Assembly: GCF_014645495.1 (NCBI RefSeq)
Contig: NZ_BMLV01000001.1
Location: forward strand, 417,996-481,995
Source of the DNA: Cloacibacterium rupense
GTDB taxonomy: Bacteria; Bacteroidota; Bacteroidia; Flavobacteriales; Weeksellaceae
DNA: 64,000 bases
Reading direction: 5' to 3'
Shown here: positions 53,056 through 60,658 of the stretch, piece after piece
Layout of the letters: each line of letters starts with the position of its first letter
Numbering within the stretch: the first letter of the stretch is position 1
Program-made: the position numbers and the translations under genes
The notes under the pieces: model-generated
The model's input: the letters and a program-made list of their open reading frames with translations, nothing else
What the model was told of the DNA's origin: nothing
Database searches by the model: none

Positions 53056-54060
53056 TTATCTTGATACTCTTCCGCCGCCGTGACCAGACATTAGCGCCTT
53101 TATTTCTTCGGCAGTAGATAAATTAATATCTCCCGATATAGAATGTTTAAGACAAGTTGCTGCTACAGCAAATTCTAAAGCAGACTGATGGTCATTTGGC
53201 CAATTAATTAATCCGTAGATAATTCCTGCCATAAACGCATCTCCTGCACCTATTCTATCGATAATATGAGATATGTTATATTCTTTTGATTTCAAAAACT
53301 CTTTGCCATTGTAAAATTCTGCACTCACTCCATTAGAAGAAGCATTAGCTCTTAATCTTTTGGTAGTGACTATTGTTTTGAGTTTCGGAAATGCTTTCAT
53401 CCAATTAGAAAAAACCGATTCTACAGACTCATTCTCTTGTTTTGAAATCCCTAAAACAATTTCAGATTCATTAATACCACCAAGAAGTAAATCACAGTAT
53501 TTAATTAAATTGGGCATTATTTCATTGGCTTTTTTACCATAATTCCATAAAGTAGGTCTGTAATTTAGGTCTGCCGAAATCGTAAGACCCATTTTAGAAG
53601 CTATTTCTAGTGCTTCTTCGCATAATTCTGCTAATTCTAAAGAAAGAGAAGGTGTAATGCCAGACCAATGAAACCAATCTGCTCCTTCAAAGGCTTTTTC
53701 CCAATCTATCATTCCTTTTCTGAGCATAGAAAAAGAAGAATCTTCCCGGTCATATACTACTTTTCCTGGTCTTTCTGAAGCGCCTTGTTCGAAATAATAT
53801 ATTCCTAAACGTTTTCCTTGAATTTTTGCAACTGGCTCTACACCGAAAGAACGCAACATACTAAGAGCAGATTCTCCCAGTTCATTTGCAGGAACCGAAG
53901 TAATAAATTTTACAGGAAATCCAAATTTAGCTAACGAAGCAGCAACATTGGCTTCGGCACAACCATAATATAGGTCAAACGAAGTTGCCTGCGTAAGTCT
54001 AAGATGACTAGGCGGCGACAACCGAAGTAGTATTTCACCAAATGTTACTATTTTGCTCAT
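53056..54060 (-). CDS. kdgK: 2-keto-3-deoxygluconate kinase (PfkB family), second copy
   Basis: Paralog of the 51961 kinase, 334 residues. Motifs VTFGEILLRLSPP, YGCAEANVAASLAKFG (GGG replaced by GCA), SADLNYRPTLWNY, and IDRIGAGDAFMAGIIYGL. The frame can be read back to 54129, but ATG 54060 (MSKIVTFGE) matches the start of the other copy and avoids overlapping kdgF. The substitutions around the sugar site suggest that the pair differ in substrate. Confidence 0.85.
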   Translation of the reverse strand: MSKIVTFGEILLRLSPPSHLRLTQATSFDLYYGCAEANVAASLAKFGFPVKFITSVPANELGESALSMLRSFGVEPVAKIQGKRLGIYYFEQGASERPGKVVYDREDSSFSMLRKGMIDWEKAFEGADWFHWSGITPSLSLELAELCEEALEIASKMGLTISADLNYRPTLWNYGKKANEIMPNLIKYCDLLLGGINESEIVLGISKQENESVESVFSNWMKAFPKLKTIVTTKRLRANASSNGVSAEFYNGKEFLKSKEYNISHIIDRIGAGDAFMAGIIYGLINWPNDHQSALEFAVAATCLKHSISGDINLSTAEEIKALMSGHGGGRVSR

Positions 54061-54065
54061 TGTTA

Positions 54066-54389
54066 CTATTTTATAAAATCTTCTCTCATCGGGCTGAAAG
54101 ACTCTACCAACATTCCTTCTTCTAGACACACTACACCGTGTAATAATTCTGTTGGAACAAAGAAAGAATCTCCGCTAGATAAAATTCTTTTTTCGCCGTC
54201 TATTTGTACTTCAAATTTTCCTGAAGCAATAAATGCCGCTTGTGAATGGATATGCTTATGAAGATAACCTATTCCTCCTTTTTTGAATTTTACAACTGTA
54301 AGCATTAATGAAGAATCATAACCTACCAAAGCACGCTCTAGATTTTCATCTATTTTTTCCCAGTGATAATTTTTGCTTTCCAAAAACAT
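54066..54389 (-). CDS. kdgF: KdgF-like cupin, unsaturated uronate conversion
   Basis: A 107-residue single-domain cupin. KdgF promotes conversion of 4,5-unsaturated galacturonate to 5-keto-4-deoxyuronate. Visible features are HKHIHSQAAFIASGKFEVQIDGEKRIL (metal-binding His residues) and FFVPTELLHGV. Its position among kdu and uxa genes supports the KdgF call; otherwise it would only be a generic cupin. Confidence 0.85.
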   Translation of the reverse strand: MFLESKNYHWEKIDENLERALVGYDSSLMLTVVKFKKGGIGYLHKHIHSQAAFIASGKFEVQIDGEKRILSSGDSFFVPTELLHGVVCLEEGMLVESFSPMREDFIK

Positions 54390-54406
54390 TTAAAGTATAT
54401 TAATTT

Positions 54407-55807
54407 TTAAAAATTAAAATATTCATTTGCGTTATTATAACTGATATCTGCTACCATTTTTCCTACTAATTCCATATCATTTGGCAATTCGCCTTTTTCT
54501 ATTTCTGTTCCTAAAAGATTACATAAAATCCTACGGAAATATTCGTGTCTTGGAAATGATAAAAAGCTTCTAGAATCGGTAAGCATTCCTATAAAACAAG
54601 AGATAAGTCCCATATTAGATAGTGCATTCATTTGCTTAATCATTCCGTCTTTTTGGTCTAGAAACCACCATCCAGAACCGAACTGGACTTTACCTTTTAT
54701 ACTTCCGTCATTATAATTACCAATCATAGTGGCAATTACCTCGTTATCTGCTGGATTAAGGTTGTATAAAATGGTTTTGGCTAATTTATCTTTAGAATCT
54801 AATGCATTTAAAAATTGTGATATTTTTCTGGCTTGAGGAAAATCTCCGATAGAATCCCAACCTGTATCTGGCCCTAAAATGCGGTGCATTCTGGCATTAT
54901 TATTTCTTAAAGCTCCTAAGTGAAATTGCTGAACCCAACCAAATTGGTGATACGTTTCGGAAAGAAAGATTAAAACTGCACTTTGGAATTTCAAAATCTC
55001 ATCCTGAGAAAGTTCTTGATTGGCTCTTTTCTTATTAAAAATATGTTGAATTTCTGATTCTGTAAATTCTTCAAAATAGATTTGTTCTAAACCGTGGTCA
55101 GACACTTTACATCCGTTTTCGTTAAAGAATTCAATTCTTAGGTGCAATGCATTACACAAATCATCAAAAGTATTAATCTCAATATTAGAGACCTTAGAAA
55201 GTAAGTCAATGTACTCATTATACCCTTCATTTCCTATTAAAATAGCCTTATCTGGGCGGAAAGAAGTACTTACTTTTATATCTAAATTATTTTTAGCAAT
55301 TTGCTGATGGTATTCTAGTGAATCTGTAGGATCTTCGGTGGTACAAACCACTTTTGCATTTACTTTTCTTAATAGATTTTGACAAGAATATTCTTTAGAA
55401 TTTATTTTTGCTGAAGTTTCTTCATAAATAGCTTCGGCAGATTTTTCATTCAATAAATCATAAATGTCAAAATATCTGGCTAATTCTAGATGAGTCCAAT
55501 GGTAAAGCGGATTTCTAAGTGTATAAGGCACTGTTTTACCCCATTGTAGAAATTTTTCTTTGTCTGATGCATTTCCTGTGATGAACTTTTCATTTATGCC
55601 GAGAGTTCTCATAGCTCTCCATTTATAATGGTCACCATTAATCCAAACATCTGTAATATTTTTAAAGACATTGTCTTCAGCAATCAATTTTGGCGAAAGA
55701 TGATTGTGATAATCTATAATTGGCTGATTTTTAGAATAATTATGATATAATTCTTCAGCATATTTGTTTTCTAAAAGAAAATTCTCGTGAATAAAATTTG
55801 TACTCAT
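54407..55807 (-). CDS. uxaC: Uronate isomerase
   Basis: Isomerises galacturonate to tagaturonate (and glucuronate to fructuronate). The 466-residue amidohydrolase-fold enzyme has PIIDYHNHLSPKLIAED (metal-binding HxH, near 30-46), WINGDHYKWRAMRTLGI, CTTEDPTDSLEYH, QFHLGALRNNN and SFLSFPRHEYFRRIL. It enters the pathway before UxaB and UxaA. Confidence 0.95.
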   Translation of the reverse strand: MSTNFIHENFLLENKYAEELYHNYSKNQPIIDYHNHLSPKLIAEDNVFKNITDVWINGDHYKWRAMRTLGINEKFITGNASDKEKFLQWGKTVPYTLRNPLYHWTHLELARYFDIYDLLNEKSAEAIYEETSAKINSKEYSCQNLLRKVNAKVVCTTEDPTDSLEYHQQIAKNNLDIKVSTSFRPDKAILIGNEGYNEYIDLLSKVSNIEINTFDDLCNALHLRIEFFNENGCKVSDHGLEQIYFEEFTESEIQHIFNKKRANQELSQDEILKFQSAVLIFLSETYHQFGWVQQFHLGALRNNNARMHRILGPDTGWDSIGDFPQARKISQFLNALDSKDKLAKTILYNLNPADNEVIATMIGNYNDGSIKGKVQFGSGWWFLDQKDGMIKQMNALSNMGLISCFIGMLTDSRSFLSFPRHEYFRRILCNLLGTEIEKGELPNDMELVGKMVADISYNNANEYFNF

Positions 55808-55810
55808 TTT

Positions 55811-56599
55811 CTACTCTTCATTATTAGGTTTTCCGATGGTCGCTAAAATTCCGCCATCTACATAAATTATTTGTCCGTTTACAAAATCACTTGCTTTAGA
55901 AGCCAAAAAAACAATAGTTCCTCCTAAATCTTCTGGATTTCCCCATCTTCCAGCGGGAGTTCTACTGATGATAAAATCATTAAAAGGATGACCATCTACA
56001 CGTAAAGGCTCGGTTTGAGATGTTGCAAAATAACCTGGTCCTACCCCATTAACCTGAATATTATATTTAGCCCATTCTGTAGCTAGATTTTTGGTTAGCA
56101 TTTTAAGACCACCTTTAGCAGCTGCATAAGCAGAAACTGTATTTCTGCCTAGCTCGCTCATCATAGAACAGATGTTGATTATTTTACCTTCTCTACGCTC
56201 AATCATCTGTTTAGCAACCAATTGAGACATAATAAAAGGACCAACTAAATCTACATCTATTACTTTTCTAAAATCAGAAACAGGCATTGATATGGCTGGT
56301 TCACGCTTTATAATCCCAGCGTTGTTTACCAGAATATGAATATTACCAACTTCTTGGGTGATTAATTCTACAAATCTTGCAGCATTTTCTTCATTAGTAA
56401 CATCAAAAAGATAACCTTTTGCATTATAACCCTTAGAATGGTAATAATTAAGGGCTTCCTCCATTTTAGAAGGGGTAGTTCCTGTAATGATGAGCAATGC
56501 TCCTGCTTGCGCCAAAGCTTCTGCCATTGCCATTCCTAAACCGTGCGTTCCGCCAGTTATAAGGGCATTTTTTCCTGATAAATTAAAAAGCTCTATCAT
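55811..56599 (-). CDS. kduD: 2-deoxy-D-gluconate 3-dehydrogenase
   Basis: NAD-dependent reduction of 2,5-diketo-3-deoxygluconate to 2-keto-3-deoxygluconate. The 262-residue short-chain dehydrogenase has the Rossmann motif TGGTHGLGMAMAEAL (about 15-29), NNAGIIKREP, and the catalytic Ser plus YAAAKGG. It lies 2 bases from kduI and 4 from uxaC. Confidence 0.93.
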   Translation of the reverse strand: MIELFNLSGKNALITGGTHGLGMAMAEALAQAGALLIITGTTPSKMEEALNYYHSKGYNAKGYLFDVTNEENAARFVELITQEVGNIHILVNNAGIIKREPAISMPVSDFRKVIDVDLVGPFIMSQLVAKQMIERREGKIINICSMMSELGRNTVSAYAAAKGGLKMLTKNLATEWAKYNIQVNGVGPGYFATSQTEPLRVDGHPFNDFIISRTPAGRWGNPEDLGGTIVFLASKASDFVNGQIIYVDGGILATIGKPNNEE

Positions 56600-56600
56600 T

Positions 56601-57437
56601 TTATTTCAATTGATTTGGCGAACAAATATCCATATCTCCATAATCTAGATTTTCTCCTGCCATTCCCCAAATAAATGAGTAATTAGATGTGCCTGCACCT
56701 GAATGAATAGACCATTCTGGTGATAAAATGGCTTGATTATTTTGTACAAAAAGATGTCTTGTTTCGTGAGGTTGCCCCATAAAATGTGCTACAGTTTGCC
56801 CTTCTTCTAAATCGAAATAAAAATAGGCTTCCATTCTTCTTTCGTGAGTATGAGAAGGCATAGTGTTCCAAATATTACCTGGTAAAAGTTCTGTAAGCCC
56901 CATTTGTAATTGACAAGTCTGCACAATTTCGTTTACAATAAGTTTATTAAGAATTCTTTTGTTGGCAGTCATTTCTTCACCAAGTTCTATTATAATGGCG
57001 TTTTCTTTAGAAATTTTTTTGTTAGGAAATCTCTGATGAGCAGGAGCGGAATTAATGTAAAAAAGTGCTTGACTATTTTCTGCATTAGAAAACAAAACTT
57101 CTTTTGCACCCATACCAATATATAACGCTTCTTTTTTATTAAGTTCAAATACTTCTCCATCTACTGACACTATTCCTTTTTCGCCAACGTTTACTACTCC
57201 CAATTCTCTTCTATCAAGAAAATTTTCTGATTTCAGATAAGGAATTGTTTCTAATTTTAGAGGAGAATCCGAAGGTTTTACTCCACCTACAATCAAGCGA
57301 TCATACATAGAATATACTAGATTGATTTCATTTTCAATGAAAAGATTTTCAAGTAAAAATTCTTCTCGAATTCGCTTTGTATCGTAATTTTTAGCATCGT
57401 CTGGATGCGATGCATATCTGAAAGAATATTTAGTCAT
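56601..57437 (-). CDS. kduI: 5-keto-4-deoxyuronate isomerase
   Basis: Isomerises 5-keto-4-deoxyuronate to 2,5-diketo-3-deoxygluconate. From ATG 57437 the protein has 278 residues, the same length as E. coli KduI. The zinc-binding region is MPSHTHERRMEAYFYFDL, and RYASHPDDAKNYDTKRIREEFL starts the family. The frame runs back to 57497, but that would cross the promoter and operator. It is the first gene of the eleven-gene uronate operon. Confidence 0.95.
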   Translation of the reverse strand: MTKYSFRYASHPDDAKNYDTKRIREEFLLENLFIENEINLVYSMYDRLIVGGVKPSDSPLKLETIPYLKSENFLDRRELGVVNVGEKGIVSVDGEVFELNKKEALYIGMGAKEVLFSNAENSQALFYINSAPAHQRFPNKKISKENAIIIELGEEMTANKRILNKLIVNEIVQTCQLQMGLTELLPGNIWNTMPSHTHERRMEAYFYFDLEEGQTVAHFMGQPHETRHLFVQNNQAILSPEWSIHSGAGTSNYSFIWGMAGENLDYGDMDICSPNQLK

Positions 57438-57450
57438 AATTAAAAAGTAT

Positions 57451-57498
57451 TGCAATCGATTGCACAAAATTAAAACAATTATTCTAATTCTAAGCAAA
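57451..57498 (-). promoter_or_regulatory. Uronate operon promoter with LacI-type operator
   Basis: On the minus strand: TTTG (57498-57495), 22 bp spacer, TAATTTTG (57472-57465, exact -7 box). Directly abutting it is the perfect 14-bp palindrome TGCAATCGATTGCA (57464-57451), which has the central CG of LacI-family operators. A bound repressor would cover the start point. kduI starts 13 bases beyond the operator. Confidence 0.8.
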
Positions 57499-57620
57499 TT
57501 ATTTATACTTTTTTAAATAAATTTCATAAGATTCTTTTCAGAAACAAATAAATAATATATTATGATGCTTTTAACAGAACAAAAATAGGTATTTTTTGAA
57601 TACAATCCATTACAAAGAAA

Positions 57621-58640
57621 CTATTTTCCTCTATTAGATGATTTTCTAATAATTAGTTTAGGCTCTAGTACTACCTTTTTTTGAATTTTTTCTACTTCAG
57701 AAGAGTCTATTTGTTCTAAAAAAACTTTAGCTGTCATTCTACCCATTTCAAGCGGAAACTGATCAATTGTACTTATAGAAAGTTCTAGAAAATTAGTAAA
57801 AGGCTCATTACTAAAGCCAATCACCGCTACATCTTGCGGAACTTTTAGTTTCATTGCTTGTAACTCTTGTATTGCACCTAATGCAACAAAATCACTCGCA
57901 GAAAAAATAGCATCTGGTTTATTTTTTAAACTAAACAATTTCTTTACAGCTTCTCTTCCATCTTCTATATTACTTTTTGTAAAAAGCACATAGTCCTCAG
58001 AAAAAGGTAAATCATTATCATACAAGGCTTGTTTATAGCCAGCAAAACGCTCTCTAAAGATTTCGATATTTAAATCACCTGTAGAAATATGCGCAATTTT
58101 TTTACAACCTTGATCAATTAGATGTTTTGTTGCAATATATCCACCAGCAAAATCGTCTATCGTTACAGAGCTTACATTATCCATTGTTTTCTTTCTATCA
58201 AAGAAAATTAAGGGAATTTTTTTCTTTAAAATTTTCTCAAAAGTGATGGTATTTCTACTAGATGTTGACATAAAAATAGCATCAACCTGAGAATTTAAAA
58301 GCGTTTCTACATTTTCCGCCTCTTTTTCTTCATCATTATGAGTTTGGCAAATAATAACCTGATAACCACTTGCATTAAGTTCTTCTTCTATTCCTCGAAT
58401 CACAGAACCAAAGAAATTAGTATTAATTCTAGGGACTATGACACCAATATTGTTGGATCTTCCACTTTTCAAAGCTATAGCCAACCTATTTTGTCTATAA
58501 TTCATTTTTTCAGCAGTCTCTAGTACCAACTTTTTAGTTGAATCACTAATTTTTGGGTTATCATTTAGTGCCCTAGAAACGGTAGCAGCTGTTACGTTTA
58601 GCTTTTTAGCAATATCGTAAATGGTGACTTTTTTTGACAT
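57621..58640 (-). CDS. LacI-family transcriptional regulator of uronate/pectin genes
   Basis: A 339-residue repressor. The N-terminal helix-turn-helix is VTIYDIAKKLNVTAATVSRALN, with the hinge near residues 50-60 (MNYRQNRLAIALKSG), followed by a periplasmic-binding-protein-like sensor domain (GVIVPRINTNFFGSVIRGIEEEL ... VIGFSNEPFTNFLELSISTIDQ). It lies between the uronate operon and the divergent pectin locus. Both promoters carry the same palindrome, so it most likely represses both. The inducer is unknown, probably KDG or an unsaturated uronate. Confidence 0.92.
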   Translation of the reverse strand: MSKKVTIYDIAKKLNVTAATVSRALNDNPKISDSTKKLVLETAEKMNYRQNRLAIALKSGRSNNIGVIVPRINTNFFGSVIRGIEEELNASGYQVIICQTHNDEEKEAENVETLLNSQVDAIFMSTSSRNTITFEKILKKKIPLIFFDRKKTMDNVSSVTIDDFAGGYIATKHLIDQGCKKIAHISTGDLNIEIFRERFAGYKQALYDNDLPFSEDYVLFTKSNIEDGREAVKKLFSLKNKPDAIFSASDFVALGAIQELQAMKLKVPQDVAVIGFSNEPFTNFLELSISTIDQFPLEMGRMTAKVFLEQIDSSEVEKIQKKVVLEPKLIIRKSSNRGK

Positions 58641-58690
58641 CTGATTATTTGTTTTAATAATCTTAAAAGAATTAAGAATGCAACAAGTTA

Positions 58691-58720
58691 CAAATCTAGC
58701 AATTAAAAGTCATATTACAA
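58691..58720 (-). promoter_or_regulatory. Promoter of the LacI-family gene
   Basis: On the minus strand: TTG (58720-58718), 19 bp spacer, TAGATTTG (58698-58691, exact). The predicted start is near 58,684, leaving a leader of about 44 bases. No good copy of the 14-bp palindrome overlaps it, so the gene may not be autoregulated. Confidence 0.6.
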
Positions 58721-59115
58721 CTTTTTATTAAAAAAAAATGATGATAGAATATTTTCATGAAAAAAATATTGCTTTTTTTGAGATAATAAACTTTTAATAT
58801 AATTGTGATTTGATGCATATTTGTTTTGATTTACATCAAAAAAAAATTAACATACTAATCATAATTCAATGGATTGCATTATTTAATAATATAGTTTATT
58901 TTAGTATTGAAAAAAGACAATTTACTTTTCTGAATTTTTATCCGTAAATTGTATAATCTGTCTAATTATAAAACTTTGCAACTAAAAATGGGAATTAATG
59001 TTTAGCAAAATCATACTAAAATCTCTTAAATAAATTAACTAATAAAGAAATAATCAATTTTAAAGCATTGAAAATTAGAATTTTATCTAATGTCTGATGT
59101 GTAATTACAAAATAA
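58721..59115. promoter_or_regulatory. Gap between lacI and the polygalacturonase gene, with a degenerate operator
   Basis: No gene. The segment 58865-58878 (TTCAATGGATTGCA) matches the LacI palindrome at 12 of 14 positions and lies 280 bp from the strong site at 59145-59158, a spacing that would allow looping. A separate inverted repeat TTTTGAT-TTAC-ATCAAAA is at 58824-58841. The remainder is featureless AT-rich DNA. Confidence 0.35.
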
Positions 59116-59158
59116 TTTGCAAATGTCATTGAAATGTTTATATTTGTAATCGATTGCA
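59116..59158 (+). promoter_or_regulatory. Pectin locus promoter with LacI-type operator
   Basis: TTTG (59116-59119), 19 bp spacer, TATATTTG (59139-59146): both exact. The operator TGTAATCGATTGCA (59145-59158) differs by one base from the palindrome at the kduI promoter and overlaps the -7 box by two bases. This is the same geometry as the divergent operon, so one repressor can silence both. Confidence 0.8.
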
Positions 59159-59203
59159 TTAATAATATTAGAAAATTATAAAAACAAGTCAGAAATAACC
59201 AAA

Positions 59204-60646
59204 ATGAAAAAAAGAATTACACATATTCTATACTATTTGTCTGTTTATATCATTTACTCTTGTTCTGCTCAAAATAACAATATTGATCATATTAATTATT
59301 TCCCAATAGAGGAAATGAAAAAAATTGAAAAATCAATTGTAGAACCTAAATTCAAAAACAATCAATACAATATTCTGAATTACGGTGCTAAGGCTGATGG
59401 GAAAACGATTTCTACAGAAAGTTTTAAAAAAGCAATTCAAGAATGTAGTAAAAATGGAGGAGGCAAAGTAATTGTGCCTAATGGTAAGTTTCTAACTGGT
59501 GCCATACATTTATTAGATAATGTAAACCTACATTTAGAAGATGGTGCAGAAATTATTTTCAGTACCAATCCTAATGATTACCCCATTGTACAAACTTCAT
59601 TTGAAGGAATTGAGCTGATGAATTATTCTCCACTAATCTATGCATATAATAAGAAAAATATAGCTATTACCGGTAAAGGGATATTAAATGGACAAGGAAA
59701 TAATGAAAATTGGTGGCCTTGGAAAGGGGCTACATCTGAAGGAAATTCTTATGGATATGCAAATGGTAATCCTTCTCAACTAGACAAGGAAAACCTACCA
59801 AGACTTATGGAATTATCAGAAAAAAATGTTCCTGTAGAAAACAGAGTTTTTGGGAATGGGCATTATCTAAGACCTAATTTTATAGAACCTTTTGGTTGTG
59901 AAAATGTACTGATAAAAGATGTAAAAATTATTAATGCTCCGTTTTGGATCATCCATCCTATGAAAAGCAAAAATGTAATTATAGATGGTGTGCATATAGA
60001 GAGTCATGGTCCTAACAATGATGGTTGTGACCCTGAATATTCTAAAAATGTACTCATCAAAAATTCAATATTTAATACGGGTGATGATTGTATAGCGATA
60101 AAAGCAGGTAGAGATGCTGAAGGAAGAAGAATAGGTATTACCACAGAAAATATTATAGTTAGAGATTGTAAAATGATTGACGGACATGGCGGCGTAGTTA
60201 TTGGAAGTGAAATGTCAGCAGGTGTAAGAAATGTATTTGCATATAACTGTTATATGGATAGCCCCAATCTAGACAGAGTAATAAGACTTAAAACAAACAC
60301 TAAAAGAGGAGGATTTGTAGATGGTGTTTATGCAAAAAACATAACAGTAGGTCAGGTTAAAGAAGCATTATTGCATATTACTATGAAATATAGTGTTTAT
60401 GGAAACCAAGACGGAAATTTCATCCCTAAGATTAAAAACATTTATCTAGAAAACATTACCGCAAAAAATGCTGGTAAGTATGTAATCTTTGCAGATGGTT
60501 TAGAAAATTCTAAAATAGAAAATATTACCCTAAAAAATATTAATGTAGATAAGGTTGAAAAAGATTTTAAGATAAACAATGTGGAAAATCTTAGAATTAT
60601 AAACTCTTATGTAAAAGAAAGAAAACTCATCATGCCTCAAAATTAA
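59204..60646 (+). CDS. GH28 polygalacturonase, lipoprotein
   Basis: Hydrolyses polygalacturonate. The 480-residue right-handed beta-helix protein has all GH28 catalytic motifs: NNDGCDPE (Asp near 273-276), NTGDDCIAIKAG (Asp294/295), GHGGVVIGSE (His near 328) and RLKTN (near 361). The N-terminus is a lipoprotein signal (YIIYSC, Cys near 20), so it is probably attached to the outer membrane. It is first in the locus with SusC and SusD, 12 bases before susC. Confidence 0.93.
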   Translation: MKKRITHILYYLSVYIIYSCSAQNNNIDHINYFPIEEMKKIEKSIVEPKFKNNQYNILNYGAKADGKTISTESFKKAIQECSKNGGGKVIVPNGKFLTGAIHLLDNVNLHLEDGAEIIFSTNPNDYPIVQTSFEGIELMNYSPLIYAYNKKNIAITGKGILNGQGNNENWWPWKGATSEGNSYGYANGNPSQLDKENLPRLMELSEKNVPVENRVFGNGHYLRPNFIEPFGCENVLIKDVKIINAPFWIIHPMKSKNVIIDGVHIESHGPNNDGCDPEYSKNVLIKNSIFNTGDDCIAIKAGRDAEGRRIGITTENIIVRDCKMIDGHGGVVIGSEMSAGVRNVFAYNCYMDSPNLDRVIRLKTNTKRGGFVDGVYAKNITVGQVKEALLHITMKYSVYGNQDGNFIPKIKNIYLENITAKNAGKYVIFADGLENSKIENITLKNINVDKVEKDFKINNVENLRIINSYVKERKLIMPQN

Positions 60647-60658
60647 ATTATGTAAATT

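Noticed and set aside
58824-58841. Terminator at TTTTGAT-TTAC-ATCAAAA
   Set aside because: The T-run on the minus strand precedes rather than follows the hairpin and no gene ends there; left as an unexplained inverted repeat.
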